15,070 bases of DNA from NCBI GenBank assembly GCA_023418755.1, contig JAEZZE010000322.1, forward strand, positions 1 through 15,070, in the 5' to 3' direction. This DNA is from Bacillota bacterium. Lineage in GTDB: Bacteria > Bacillota > Bacilli > Paenibacillales > Paenibacillaceae. The stretch's first letter is position 1. Each line of letters opens with the position of its first letter. Below, in pieces: positions 1 to 6,961 of this stretch. A model generated the notes under the pieces. The model was not told where the DNA came from, searched no databases, and saw nothing but the letters and a program-made list of their open reading frames with translations. The translations under genes were made by a program, and so were the position numbers.

Positions 1-650
1 TAGTCGCCAAGCGTCGCAAAGCTTGCGGAAACGCCGCCGGTGGTCGGATCTGTTATCACAGATATATACAAGCCGCCATCCGATTGGAACTTCGACAAGG
101 CCGCGCTCGTCTTGGCCATCTGCATCAAGCTGAGAATGCTTTCCTGCATCCGGGCTCCGCCCGAGGTGGAAAAGAAAATCAGGGGAAGCTTTTTCTCCGT
201 CGCCTTCTCGATCGCGCGCGTCACCTTCTCGCCGACGACGGAGCCCATGCTTCCGCTGAAAAAATCGAAGCTCATGACGCCGATAACGACCGGGAAGCCT
301 CCGATCTCGCCTTCCCCGGTGACGACGGCGTCCTTCAGCCCGGAATTCGCCTTCTGCTGCTCCAGCTTGGAGGCGTACCCCGGGAAGTTAAGCGGGTCCT
401 CGGAGACCAGATTCTCGTCAATCTCAAAAAGACGCCCCTCATCGAGCGTCATCGCGATGCGCTCCCAGGCGTTTAACCGATAATGATGCCCGCATCCGGA
501 GCACACCTTCAAATTTTTCTCCAGTTCTTTGCTGAGCTGGATTTGACCGCATTTCGGGCAGCGGTTCATCAGCCCTTCGGGAATATCCCTCTTCGTGCGT
601 TCCGACGGAACGACGGCGTATTTTTTCTTCTGGAATAGATCCTTGAACAC
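1..650 (-). CDS. accD: Acetyl-CoA carboxylase carboxyltransferase subunit beta, 3' part beyond window edge
   Basis: The beta subunit of the carboxyltransferase moves the carboxyl group from carboxybiotin to acetyl-CoA to give malonyl-CoA, the first step of fatty acid synthesis, in complex with AccA. About 216 codons are visible; the C-terminal part lies outside the window. The protein starts MFKDLFQKKKYAVVPSE, as AccD does. A four-cysteine zinc ribbon lies at C31, C34, C50 and C53. The crotonase-like core follows with GSMGSVVGEK, the oxyanion-hole motif STSGGARMQE and TTGGVSASFATLGD. The start is a GTG at 648-650, preceded by GAGGTG, and it aligns with the N-terminus of B. subtilis AccD as I recall it. 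The upstream small gene is 105 bases away, so the two may share the promoter at 1004-1033. I see no convincing separate accD promoter. accA would be expected next, beyond the edge. Identification is secure. Confidence 0.97.
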   Translation of the reverse strand, partial: MFKDLFQKKKYAVVPSERTKRDIPEGLMNRCPKCGQIQLSKELEKNLKVCSGCGHHYRLNAWERIAMTLDEGRLFEIDENLVSEDPLNFPGYASKLEQQKANSGLKDAVVTGEGEIGGFPVVIGVMSFDFFSGSMGSVVGEKVTRAIEKATEKKLPLIFFSTSGGARMQESILSLMQMAKTSAALSKFQSDGGLYISVITDPTTGGVSASFATLGD

Positions 651-755
651 AGCGACACCTCACAAGCGATATATGGCGACCTTCAAGCTAGGGGCCCGCG
701 TTCAAAAAGCCCGTTCCCGGACCGATCGAACAACCTCTATGGGTATCGTACTGGA

Positions 756-944
756 TTACAGATGCAGAATGCTGCCTAATACCTCTTGCACTTCCCGCAC
801 CTCGCCTGATGGAACCAATATTTCATATTGCGGTTTCGTAAGGTTTATGGGGCGTACTTGTACGAGAAACCCTTCATCGGTAAGTCGCTTCTGAATTCTG
901 TCAGCGATCTTAGCGGTCGGTGCGATGTAGATGACCGTCCACAT
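756..944 (-). CDS. Small protein of unknown function (62 aa) upstream of accD
   Basis: I do not recognise an assigned function. The 62-residue product (MWTVIYIAPTAK... to ...EVLGSILHL) has a plausible alpha/beta pattern: a beta strand WTVIYIAP, a helix around residues 10-24 (AKIADRIQKRLTDEGF), a strand LVQVRPI, a strand YEILVPS, and a C-terminal helix EVREVQEVLGSIL. This resembles the small DUF2007-type fold, in which two values are compared or a ligand is bound. From memory, similar short proteins beside accD in Paenibacillus are sometimes labelled glutamate decarboxylase; nothing here supports that, since no PLP-binding domain could fit. The start is the ATG at 942-944 with GGGGGT about 6 bases upstream. 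A good extended -10 promoter lies at 1004-1033. Its codon use is that of a real gene and it has no competing frame. Confidence 0.75.
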   Translation of the reverse strand: MWTVIYIAPTAKIADRIQKRLTDEGFLVQVRPINLTKPQYEILVPSGEVREVQEVLGSILHL

Positions 945-1003
945 GATGCGGTACCCCCAATTTCTTATTTCATTCGCCGAAATGCGAGACAGGCAATATG
1001 GAA

Positions 1004-1033
1004 ATCATAGCACAGATTCCGCAAGACTAGCAA
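1004..1033 (-). promoter_or_regulatory. Sigma-A type promoter, small gene (and probably accD)
   Basis: On the minus strand the -35 is TTGCTA (1028-1033) and the -10 is TATGAT (1004-1009), with an 18-base spacer that ends in the extended -10 dinucleotide TG (TGC before TATGAT). The predicted transcript starts near 997, about 53 bases upstream of the small gene's ATG. It may continue into accD. Confidence 0.6.
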
Positions 1034-1051
1034 CCGAGAAGCCGCAGTCGC

Positions 1052-1090
1052 GGGGCAGCGCCGCGGCTCGCGCGGCGGAAAAGCTGCCCC
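1052..1090 (-). terminator. Long GC hairpin after the esterase gene, possible terminator without U-tract
   Basis: GGGGCAGC at 1052-1059 pairs perfectly with GCTGCCCC at 1083-1090. Inside it, GCCGCG (1060-1065) pairs with CGCGGC (1071-1076) around a 5-base loop, leaving a bulge of about six bases. Together this is a stem of about 14 bp of nearly pure GC. It lies about 60 bases after the esterase stop and just before the next gene's promoter, where a terminator belongs. There is no T-tract after it on the minus strand, so termination is inferred from position only. Confidence 0.4.
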
Positions 1091-1148
1091 GGGCTGCGCG
1101 CGAGGCGCGGCTCGGGTTGCCGCCTTCCCGCCCGGAAGTTCCAGTCGT

Positions 1149-1892
1149 TCAGTCGCTCCGCAGCGGAAGCCAGCTAAGCACTTTTTGGATTTTGAGATCC
1201 CAGTAGCCCCATTCGTGGCTTCCCGGCTCTTCCTCGTAGGTGAGCGGAAGCCCGAGCTTGCGGCAGTGCTCGCGGAAGCGGACGTTGTCCTCGTACAGAA
1301 AGTCCTCGGTCCCGCAGCATTGGTAGAGTAGCGGAGCGTCCGGCCGACCCGCGACCCTCTCCGCCAAGGCGAACAGGTCGTTCGGGGAGCCCGGCACGGA
1401 GGCCGGATCTCCGACGATATCGCGAAGATCTCCGCTGAAGCTCTCCGCGACAAGGCGGTTCACGTCCACAGCACCGGACAGGCTGGCCACTGCCGCGTAG
1501 CGGTCCGGGTGAGAAAGACCGAGCTTCATTGCGCCGTACCCGCCCATCGACAGTCCCGCGGCAAAGTTGTCCTCCCTGCGTTCCGACAACGGGAAAAACG
1601 AGCGCGCCAGGCGCGGAAGCTCTTCGCTGACGAACGTCCAGTAGTTCGCCCCGTGCGCCATGTCCGCGTAGAAGCTGCGGTTGACGGCCGGCATGACGAC
1701 GGCGAGTCCGTACTCGTCCGCGTAACGTTCGATCGACGTTCTCCGGCACCATATGGTATGGTCGTCGGACAAGCCGTGCAGCAAGATTAGCGTCTTAAGC
1801 GGCCTGCGCTTCTCTCCTTGCGGGATAATCACGTTCATGGAAGCGGAAATCTCCAATGATTCCGAAAAAAAACTGCACTGAAGCAACGCCAT
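1149..1892 (-). CDS. Alpha/beta-hydrolase, tributyrin-esterase / esterase D type
   Basis: This is a 247-residue serine esterase of the putative-esterase family (PF00756), the group that holds EstA tributyrin esterases and S-formylglutathione hydrolases. Visible features are the oxyanion-hole segment LILLHGLSDDH (35-45), the nucleophile elbow GLSMGG (113-118, Ser115), a likely acid Asp197 in GTEDFLY, and the catalytic His226 in GSHEWGYWD. There is no signal peptide or membrane segment, so it is predicted to be cytoplasmic. The N-terminus MALLQCSFFSESL matches how EstA proteins begin (as I recall them), and GGAGAGAGGGAG precedes the ATG at 1890-1892. It lies 247 bases downstream of dnaE on the same strand, across a tandem repeat block, and may be read through from dnaE. 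The natural substrate cannot be told from the sequence; short-chain acyl esters are typical of the family. Confidence 0.9.
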   Translation of the reverse strand: MALLQCSFFSESLEISASMNVIIPQGEKRRPLKTLILLHGLSDDHTIWCRRTSIERYADEYGLAVVMPAVNRSFYADMAHGANYWTFVSEELPRLARSFFPLSERREDNFAAGLSMGGYGAMKLGLSHPDRYAAVASLSGAVDVNRLVAESFSGDLRDIVGDPASVPGSPNDLFALAERVAGRPDAPLLYQCCGTEDFLYEDNVRFREHCRKLGLPLTYEEEPGSHEWGYWDLKIQKVLSWLPLRSD

Positions 1893-1964
1893 CCGATTCT
1901 CCCTCTCTCCTCATGAATTCTGCTTGTTGCCCGACTCTCTTGCGGTTTTCGCTTTCGCTTGCGC

Positions 1965-2044
1965 CTTCGGCTTTCCGTGGCTTCGGCTTTCCGTGGCTTC
2001 GAGTTTCCGCGACTTCGAGTTTCCGCGACTTCAAGTTTCCGCGA
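1965..2044. repeat. Five tandem copies of a 16-bp unit between dnaE and the esterase gene
   Basis: Units begin at 1965, 1981, 1997, 2013 and 2029. On the plus strand the first two are CTTCGGCTTTCCGTGG (identical), the next two CTTCGAGTTTCCGCGA (identical), and the fifth CTTCAAGTTTCCGCGA. Flanking sequence from about 1940 to 2115 holds decayed forms, including a near-duplicate GGCCGGAAGGTCG / GGCCGGAAAGTCG (minus strand, about 2079-2107). The period of 16 is not a multiple of three, so a coding function is unlikely. The minus strand is purine-rich throughout. Confidence 0.9.
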
Positions 2045-2139
2045 CTTTTCTCCTCATTCTCGACTTCCCGTATTCCTACTTCCGACTTTCCGGCCGTCGA
2101 CCTTCCGGCCATCCCCATCCCGCCAGCGCCGCTCATGCG

Positions 2140-5100
2140 TCACTTGACCCGCATGGAGCCCGGACCGAGAAGGTTTTCGAGCTCCTCGGCGAGCCCAGGC
2201 GCCGGGTCGACGTTGTACTCCGCGCTCAGGGCTACGGTGCGTCTTCCCTTCTCATAGCGAAGGATCGTCGGAAGGGCGCCCGGGTGCGTCTTCAGAAGCA
2301 GCTTCAGCCGGATCAGCGTCGCCGGGTTCTCGTGCTCGGCGTCGATCAGAATGTAAACTCGCTGCTGCCCCGAAGCTTCCGCCGTAACGGCAGCCGGCGC
2401 GCCCCCTGCTACGGGACGAGCGTCTCTTGCGACGGCGCGAGTGCTCCCGGCGGCGGCACGCGCATCTCCTGAGACGGCACGCGCTCCCGCGGGGGCTCCC
2501 GCAGGGGCTCCGCCGGCGACCCCTGCGGGAGCCCCCGGCTTCCTCGAGCCCGTTCCGGCCGGAGACCCCGCCCGGTCGCCGCCCCGTCCGCCGCTACCTC
2601 CGCCGCCGCCGAAACGCTGGCCGAGCCGCCGCAGCCGCTCCGCCTGAGCCTTCAGATCGGGCGCGTCCAGCGGCAAAATATCGTCCGCCAGCAGCTTGTA
2701 ATCCTCGTCCCCGTGCTGCACCTTCGCCCGCACGAAGACGAGCGAGCCTTTCTTGACGAAGGAGGACGCCTTGGCCCACGAGGACGGAAATGCGACCAGC
2801 TCCGTCCCCATGATCCGGTCCTCGATTTCCAGGAACGCCATCGCCTGGCCTTTGCGCGTCACGAACGGCTTCATCGCCACGATCATGCCCGCCGTGAACG
2901 CCGTCGCCCCGTCGGGCAGCTCGGCGATGTCCACGAGGCGCTCGACCCTGAGCTCTTCCATCAGCCCGTCGTAGGCGTCCAGCGGGTGGCCGGTAAGATA
3001 CAGCCCCATCAGCTCTCTCTCCAGCTCGAGCATTTGCGTCTGCGAATAGGGAGGAACGGCCGGCAGCTCCACGTTCCAGTTCGGCGTCTCCTCGAAGTCG
3101 AACAGCTCGATCTGCAGCTCCTCCCGCTCCTTGCGCCAGCTCGCCGCGGCCGCGACGGTCGGCTCGAGAGCGGCGAGCTGCTGGGCCCGGTGGCCCGGCA
3201 TCGACTCGAGCGCCCCCGCCTGCACGAGCGATTCGATCACCCGCTTATTGCATGCGCGCGGATCGACGCGGCGGCAGAAGTCGCTCAAGCTCTCGTATGG
3301 CCTTTCCGCCCGCTCCCGCATGATGCTCTCGATCGCCTGAGTGCCGACGTTCTTCACGCCCGCGAGCCCGAACCGGATCGCTCCGCTTCCCTCGCCGGCC
3401 GACACCGGCGTAAACAGCACGCCGCTCTCGTTCACGTCGGGCTTCAGCACGGATATGCCCATTCTTCGGCATTCGTCCACGTATTCCGCCGTCTTCCGCT
3501 GGTTGCCCACGACGGCCGTCAGCATCGAAGCCATGAAAGCGACCGGGTAGTGGGCCTTCAGATAAGCCGTCTGGAAGGCGAGCACCGCATAGGCGGCCGC
3601 ATGGGCGCGGCAGAAGCCGTAATCCGCGAACCGCACGATCAGGTCGTATACGCCGTTGGCCTCCTGCTCGCTGTACCCCTGCTCCAGGCTGCCCGCGACG
3701 AAATGCTTGCGCTGCTCGTCCAGCACCTCGCGCTTCTTCTTGCCGACCGCCCGGCGCAGCAAGTCCGCCTGGCCCAGCGAGAAGCCGGCCATGACGGAGG
3801 CGATCTGCATGATCTGTTCCTGATAGACGATAATGCCGTAAGTATCGGCGAGAATTTCCCGCAAGTTCCGGTGCGGGTACTCCACCTCCACCAAGCCGTG
3901 CTTGGCGCGAATAAACTGCGGGATGAACTCCATCGGACCGGGGCGGTAGAGCGCGACCGCCGACACGACGTCCTCGAACGAGGACGGCTTCATCTCCTTG
4001 AGCACGCGCCGCATGCCTGTGGACTCGAGCTGGAAAATGCCCGTCGTCTCCCCGCGGCCCATCAGCTCGTAGGTCGCGGGATCGTCGTACGATACGTCCT
4101 GCCAGCGCAGCTCCAGGCCGGTCTGCTCGCGGATGGACGCGAGCGTCCTCTCGATGATGGACAGCGTCCGCAGGCCGAGGAAGTCCATCTTCAGCAGGCC
4201 GACCGCCTCGAGATGCTCCATCGAATACTGCGTCAGCGGCACGCCGTCCGTGCCTTCCTGAAGCGGCACGTAATCCGTCAGCGGATCGGAGGAGATAACG
4301 ACGCCGGCCGCGTGCGTGGAAGCGTGGCGAGGCATCCCCTCTACCCGGCGCGCCATCGCGATCAGCCGGCTCGCATCGCCGTCTCCTTCCGCCAGCGCCT
4401 TGAACTCCGGGCTGCCCTGTATCGCTCGCTCGATCGACATCCCCGGCATGCCGGGGATGAGCTTGGCCGCCTTGTCCACGTCCCCGTACGGCAGGTTCAT
4501 GACGCGCCCGACGTCCCGGACCGCGGCCCGCGCCGCCAGCGTACCGAAAGTAATGATCTGCGCCACATGCTCCGCTCCGTATTTTCCGACCACGTAGCGT
4601 ATGACCTCGTCGCGCCGTTCGTCGCTGAAATCGATATCGATGTCGGGCATCGTCACGCGCTCCGGGTTCAGAAACCGCTCGAACAGCAGCTTGTGCTTGA
4701 GCGGGTCGACGTCGGTGATCTTCAGCACGTACGCGACGAGGCTGCCCGCCGCCGAGCCGCGTCCGGGTCCGGTGACGATGCCGTTCTCGTGCGCGAACCG
4801 GATGAAATCCCATACGACCAGGAAATAATCGTCGAAGCCCATCTCCCCGATGACGCGCAGCTCGTAACCGAGCCGCTCCTCCGCGGCGGCGCGGAAAGAC
4901 GCATCCGCCCAATCGGCCGTCCCCTCGTAACGCGTCCGCAGGCCGGCGTCGCACAGCTCGGCCAAATACAGCCCCGCCGTCTTGCCTTCCGGAAGAGGAG
5001 CGAATTCCGGCAGAATATGCCGTCCGAATTCCAGTTCCAGCGTGCAGCTATCGGCGATTCTAACCGTGTTGGCGACCGCCTCCGGCACGTGCCGGAACAG

Positions 5101-5856
5101 CGAGGACATCTCCTCGCCGCTCTTCATGTACAGCTGGTTGGTCGCGATCTTGAACCGATCGGGATCGTCCATCGTCTTGCCCGTGCCGATGCACATCAGC
5201 ACGTCCTGCAAGGAATGGTCCTCTTCGCAAATATAGTGCGAGTCGTTGGTCGCGACCAGCGGAATGCCGAGCTCCTCCGCCAGCTTGACGACGCCGGCGG
5301 TTATCTTCTTCTGCTCGAGCAGGCCGTGATCCTGAATTTCCAAATAATAATCTTCCCCGAACAATGCGCGATATCGGAGCGCGATCTCCCGGGCCGCGCC
5401 GTAATCGTCTTCCGCAAGCCGCTTGGACAGCTCGCTGCTCATGCAGCCGCTCAGGCAGACGATGCCCTCGGCATGGGCCGACAGCGCTTCGAAATCGATG
5501 CGAGGCCGGTAGTAGAATCCTTCCAGATGGCCGATCGTCGTCAGCTTCATCAGATTGCGGTAGCCCGTCTCGTTCTTGGCCAGCAACGTCAGATGATAAG
5601 TCGGCTGCTCCTTGCGAGACTGCTTGTCGTGCCTGGAGCCGGTCGCGATGTAGGCCTCCATGCCGATGATCGGCTTGATGCCGTGCTCCACGCACGCTTT
5701 ATAGAATGGAACGGCGCCGTACATGACTCCGTGATCCGTCAGCGCCAGCGAGGTCATGCCGAGCTCCGCCGCCTTGGCCGCCATCTCCTTGATCCGGGCG
5801 GCCCCGTCCAGCAGGCTGTATTCGCTATGAACGTGAAGGTGGACGAAATCGCACAT
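2140..5856 (-). CDS. dnaE: DNA polymerase III alpha subunit DnaE, with extended low-complexity C-terminal linker
   Basis: DnaE is a replicative polymerase; in Bacillota with PolC, DnaE extends RNA primers on the lagging strand. The 1238 residues carry an N-terminal PHP domain (HLHVHSEYSLLDG at 6-18), the nucleotide-binding GPGRGSAAGS (363-372), the palm catalytic motif PDIDIDF (404-410), and the third acidic site KMDFLGL (556-562). A helix-hairpin-helix region, an OB fold (around FTAGMIVAMKPFVTRKGQ) and the usual small C-terminal domain (about 1166-1238) follow. Between the last two lies a Gly/Ala/Pro/Arg-rich linker (about 1083-1164) that ordinary DnaE lacks; B. subtilis DnaE is about 1115 aa. 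The open frame runs to 6225, but the family N-terminus MCDFVHLHVHSEYS and the site GAGGGGGAT place the start at 5856. All catalytic residues are intact. Confidence 0.98.
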   Translation of the reverse strand: MCDFVHLHVHSEYSLLDGAARIKEMAAKAAELGMTSLALTDHGVMYGAVPFYKACVEHGIKPIIGMEAYIATGSRHDKQSRKEQPTYHLTLLAKNETGYRNLMKLTTIGHLEGFYYRPRIDFEALSAHAEGIVCLSGCMSSELSKRLAEDDYGAAREIALRYRALFGEDYYLEIQDHGLLEQKKITAGVVKLAEELGIPLVATNDSHYICEEDHSLQDVLMCIGTGKTMDDPDRFKIATNQLYMKSGEEMSSLFRHVPEAVANTVRIADSCTLELEFGRHILPEFAPLPEGKTAGLYLAELCDAGLRTRYEGTADWADASFRAAAEERLGYELRVIGEMGFDDYFLVVWDFIRFAHENGIVTGPGRGSAAGSLVAYVLKITDVDPLKHKLLFERFLNPERVTMPDIDIDFSDERRDEVIRYVVGKYGAEHVAQIITFGTLAARAAVRDVGRVMNLPYGDVDKAAKLIPGMPGMSIERAIQGSPEFKALAEGDGDASRLIAMARRVEGMPRHASTHAAGVVISSDPLTDYVPLQEGTDGVPLTQYSMEHLEAVGLLKMDFLGLRTLSIIERTLASIREQTGLELRWQDVSYDDPATYELMGRGETTGIFQLESTGMRRVLKEMKPSSFEDVVSAVALYRPGPMEFIPQFIRAKHGLVEVEYPHRNLREILADTYGIIVYQEQIMQIASVMAGFSLGQADLLRRAVGKKKREVLDEQRKHFVAGSLEQGYSEQEANGVYDLIVRFADYGFCRAHAAAYAVLAFQTAYLKAHYPVAFMASMLTAVVGNQRKTAEYVDECRRMGISVLKPDVNESGVLFTPVSAGEGSGAIRFGLAGVKNVGTQAIESIMRERAERPYESLSDFCRRVDPRACNKRVIESLVQAGALESMPGHRAQQLAALEPTVAAAASWRKEREELQIELFDFEETPNWNVELPAVPPYSQTQMLELERELMGLYLTGHPLDAYDGLMEELRVERLVDIAELPDGATAFTAGMIVAMKPFVTRKGQAMAFLEIEDRIMGTELVAFPSSWAKASSFVKKGSLVFVRAKVQHGDEDYKLLADDILPLDAPDLKAQAERLRRLGQRFGGGGGSGGRGGDRAGSPAGTGSRKPGAPAGVAGGAPAGAPAGARAVSGDARAAAGSTRAVARDARPVAGGAPAAVTAEASGQQRVYILIDAEHENPATLIRLKLLLKTHPGALPTILRYEKGRRTVALSAEYNVDPAPGLAEELENLLGPGSMRVK
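2491..2536. repeat. Perfect 17-bp inverted repeat inside the dnaE linker
   Basis: GGGGGCTCCCGCAGGGG at 2491-2507 is exactly complementary to CCCCTGCGGGAGCCCCC at 2520-2536, with a 12-base loop. A third partial copy of the arm lies directly beside it (2483-2490 region). It encodes part of a GAPAG-rich tract of DnaE. In mRNA it would form a very stable hairpin. Confidence 0.9.
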
Positions 5857-5920
5857 GACGATCCCCCTCTTTTCCGAAGTCGTTCTCTCCCAAACACACG
5901 TTCGAACCTTCCCGCTTATT

Positions 5921-5929
5921 ATTGTATCA
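5921..5929 (-). promoter_or_regulatory. dnaE promoter, extended -10
   Basis: On the minus strand TGATACAAT (5929 down to 5921) is an extended -10 element, TGn followed by TACAAT. The best -35 at 17 bases is a weak GGGACT, in keeping with an extended -10 promoter. It lies about 65 bases before the dnaE ATG. It overlaps the proposed sigma-E -35 of ytrH on the other strand. Confidence 0.55.
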
Positions 5930-5956
5930 TAAGCGCCCCGGCCAGTCCCATAGATA
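5927..5956 (+). promoter_or_regulatory. Candidate sigma-E promoter for ytrHI
   Basis: TCATAAG (5927-5933) matches the sigma-E -35 consensus KMATATT at five of seven positions. CATAGATA (5949-5956) matches CATACANT at its CATA-A core, and the spacing is 15 bases. In B. subtilis ytrHI is transcribed by sigma-E in the mother cell, which supports this reading. The match is moderate. Confidence 0.45.
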
Positions 5957-6013
5957 TGATAGAGAAGAAACATCCGCGACCGCCTGCGGGCGGGAGCGCT
6001 TAGGGGGATGGAC

Positions 6014-6340
6014 ATGGACGAGTTTTTCACGAAAGCGGCTTTCAGCTTCTTCATCGCGTTCGGCGTCGTGCTCGGAGGGGCGCTGCTGGCGGGAATGGGA
6101 TCGGTATTCCTGTTCACTCCGCCCAAAGAAAAGATGCTGCAGGTGGCCAGCAACCTGAAAATATGGGCGCTCGTCGCCGCCGTGGGAGGCACGATCGACC
6201 CGATCCGGGTGATCGAGTCGCACATGCTGGTCGGCTATCTCTCCCCCGCCATGCAGCAGATCGGGTATATCCTGTTCGCTTTCCTTGGCGCGCATATGGG
6301 CGTCGAGCTGGTCCAGTGGCTGCATAACAACGGGGGGTGA
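6014..6340 (+). CDS. ytrH: Sporulation membrane protein YtrH
   Basis: YtrH is a small integral membrane protein that B. subtilis makes in the mother cell under sigma-E and needs for full spore formation. The 108-residue product has an N-terminal hydrophobic helix (FSFFIAFGVVLGGALLAG), the conserved central stretch NLKIWALVAAVGGTID, which forms a second membrane segment, and a third (MQQIGYILFAFLGAHMGVELVQWL). Two ATGs are six bases apart; the GGGGG at 6003-6007 touches the first (6008) but lies at a normal distance from the second (6014), so 6014 is preferred. It is followed at once by ytrI, whose upstream GTG overlaps its stop. It diverges from dnaE, as in Bacillus. Confidence 0.88.
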   Translation: MDEFFTKAAFSFFIAFGVVLGGALLAGMGSVFLFTPPKEKMLQVASNLKIWALVAAVGGTIDPIRVIESHMLVGYLSPAMQQIGYILFAFLGAHMGVELVQWLHNNGG

Positions 6341-6348
6341 CGTTCGCC

Positions 6349-6849
6349 GTGCGAGTCCCTTCGTTCGACCGGTTCCAGAAGTTCATGCAGGTTACGGCTT
6401 TCTTCGTATGCGGCATGATCGTAGGCAGTGCCGTCTACAGCGCGCTCAAAAACAATATCGTCGATCAGATCATTCTGCAAAACTACGAGCTGAAGGATCA
6501 GGTGGACTCGTTGAAAAAAGATTTGGAGATGGCCCATCAGGTCCGGAAGGAAAACGTCATCCGCAGCATCGTCACCATATTCATCCACGAGCAGACGGAG
6601 ACGGAAGGAATCGATATATTGACGGAGAAGGAGCTGAAGAAGCGGCTGAAGGAGGATCTGGACATTTTCATCGGTCGCAGCATCTACATGATCAACACCG
6701 ACTCCACGTTCGCCAGAAAGCTGCTTAACACGAAGGTATACGATCAGATCGAAGGCCAGGACTACGACGTGACGATCCGCACGATGCTCGTCGTAGACGG
6801 CGTGCTGCAGGTGTGGGTGGAGGCGAAAAAGCATTTGATCAGCAAATAG
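6349..6849 (+). CDS. ytrI: Sporulation membrane protein YtrI
   Basis: YtrI is the operon partner of YtrH and a mother-cell sporulation protein. The 166-residue product has a short N-terminal segment MRVPSFDRFQKF, one transmembrane helix (about 13-33, VTAFFVCGMIVGSAVYSAL), a coiled-coil-like stretch (about 40-65, QNYELKDQVDSLKKDLEMAHQ), and a soluble alpha/beta C-terminal part rich in charged residues. A GTG at 6337 overlaps the ytrH stop, but the GTG at 6349 gives the family-like N-terminus (M-R-V/I-P) and sits 8 bases after GGGGGGTGA, so it is preferred. Translational coupling with ytrH is likely. Its stop codon lies inside the inverted repeat at 6844-6906. Confidence 0.86.
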   Translation: MRVPSFDRFQKFMQVTAFFVCGMIVGSAVYSALKNNIVDQIILQNYELKDQVDSLKKDLEMAHQVRKENVIRSIVTIFIHEQTETEGIDILTEKELKKRLKEDLDIFIGRSIYMINTDSTFARKLLNTKVYDQIEGQDYDVTIRTMLVVDGVLQVWVEAKKHLISK

Positions 6850-6906
6850 GCGCCGCTCCCGGCGTCTCCGCCGGAAGCAGGGCGTTGTCGGAAGCCGCGC
6901 CTATTT
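6844..6906 (+). terminator. Nested inverted repeat at the end of ytrI, probable terminator
   Basis: AAATAGGCGC (6844-6853) pairs perfectly with GCGCCTATTT (6897-6906), and within it CCGGCG (6859-6864) pairs with CGCCGG (6869-6874) around TCTC. The right arm runs into TATTTT, a weak U-tract. The ytrI stop codon is part of the left arm. The ytpI -10 element begins 6 bases beyond. Confidence 0.5.
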
Positions 6907-6908
6907 TA

Positions 6909-6917
6909 TGGTACAAT
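6909..6917 (+). promoter_or_regulatory. ytpI promoter, extended -10
   Basis: TGGTACAAT is a TGn extended -10 followed by TACAAT (6912-6917). No good -35 is seen at 16-18 bases. It separates ytpI from the ytrHI transcript. Confidence 0.5.
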
Positions 6918-6961
6918 AGGATACATTCATCGCAACGTTCAAAGGAGCTGCTTTCTTCGAC

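Noticed and set aside
651..755. Separate promoter or FapR operator for accD
   Set aside because: No paired -35/-10 with acceptable spacing and no FapR-like palindrome could be found in this 105-base gap.
1795..2136. 113-codon minus-strand frame through the tandem repeats
   Set aside because: It overlaps the esterase start in another frame and is made mainly of 16-bp repeats that change frame at each unit.
2713..6003. Open frame of 1096 codons on the plus strand, antisense to dnaE
   Set aside because: It is the mirror of dnaE codon bias in GC-rich DNA. The product is Arg/His/Leu-rich with no domain, and dnaE on the other strand is certain.
5857..6225. N-terminal extension of dnaE by 123 codons
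   Set aside because: It covers the dnaE promoter and the start of ytrH, is not DnaE-like, and a good ribosome site precedes the ATG at 5856.
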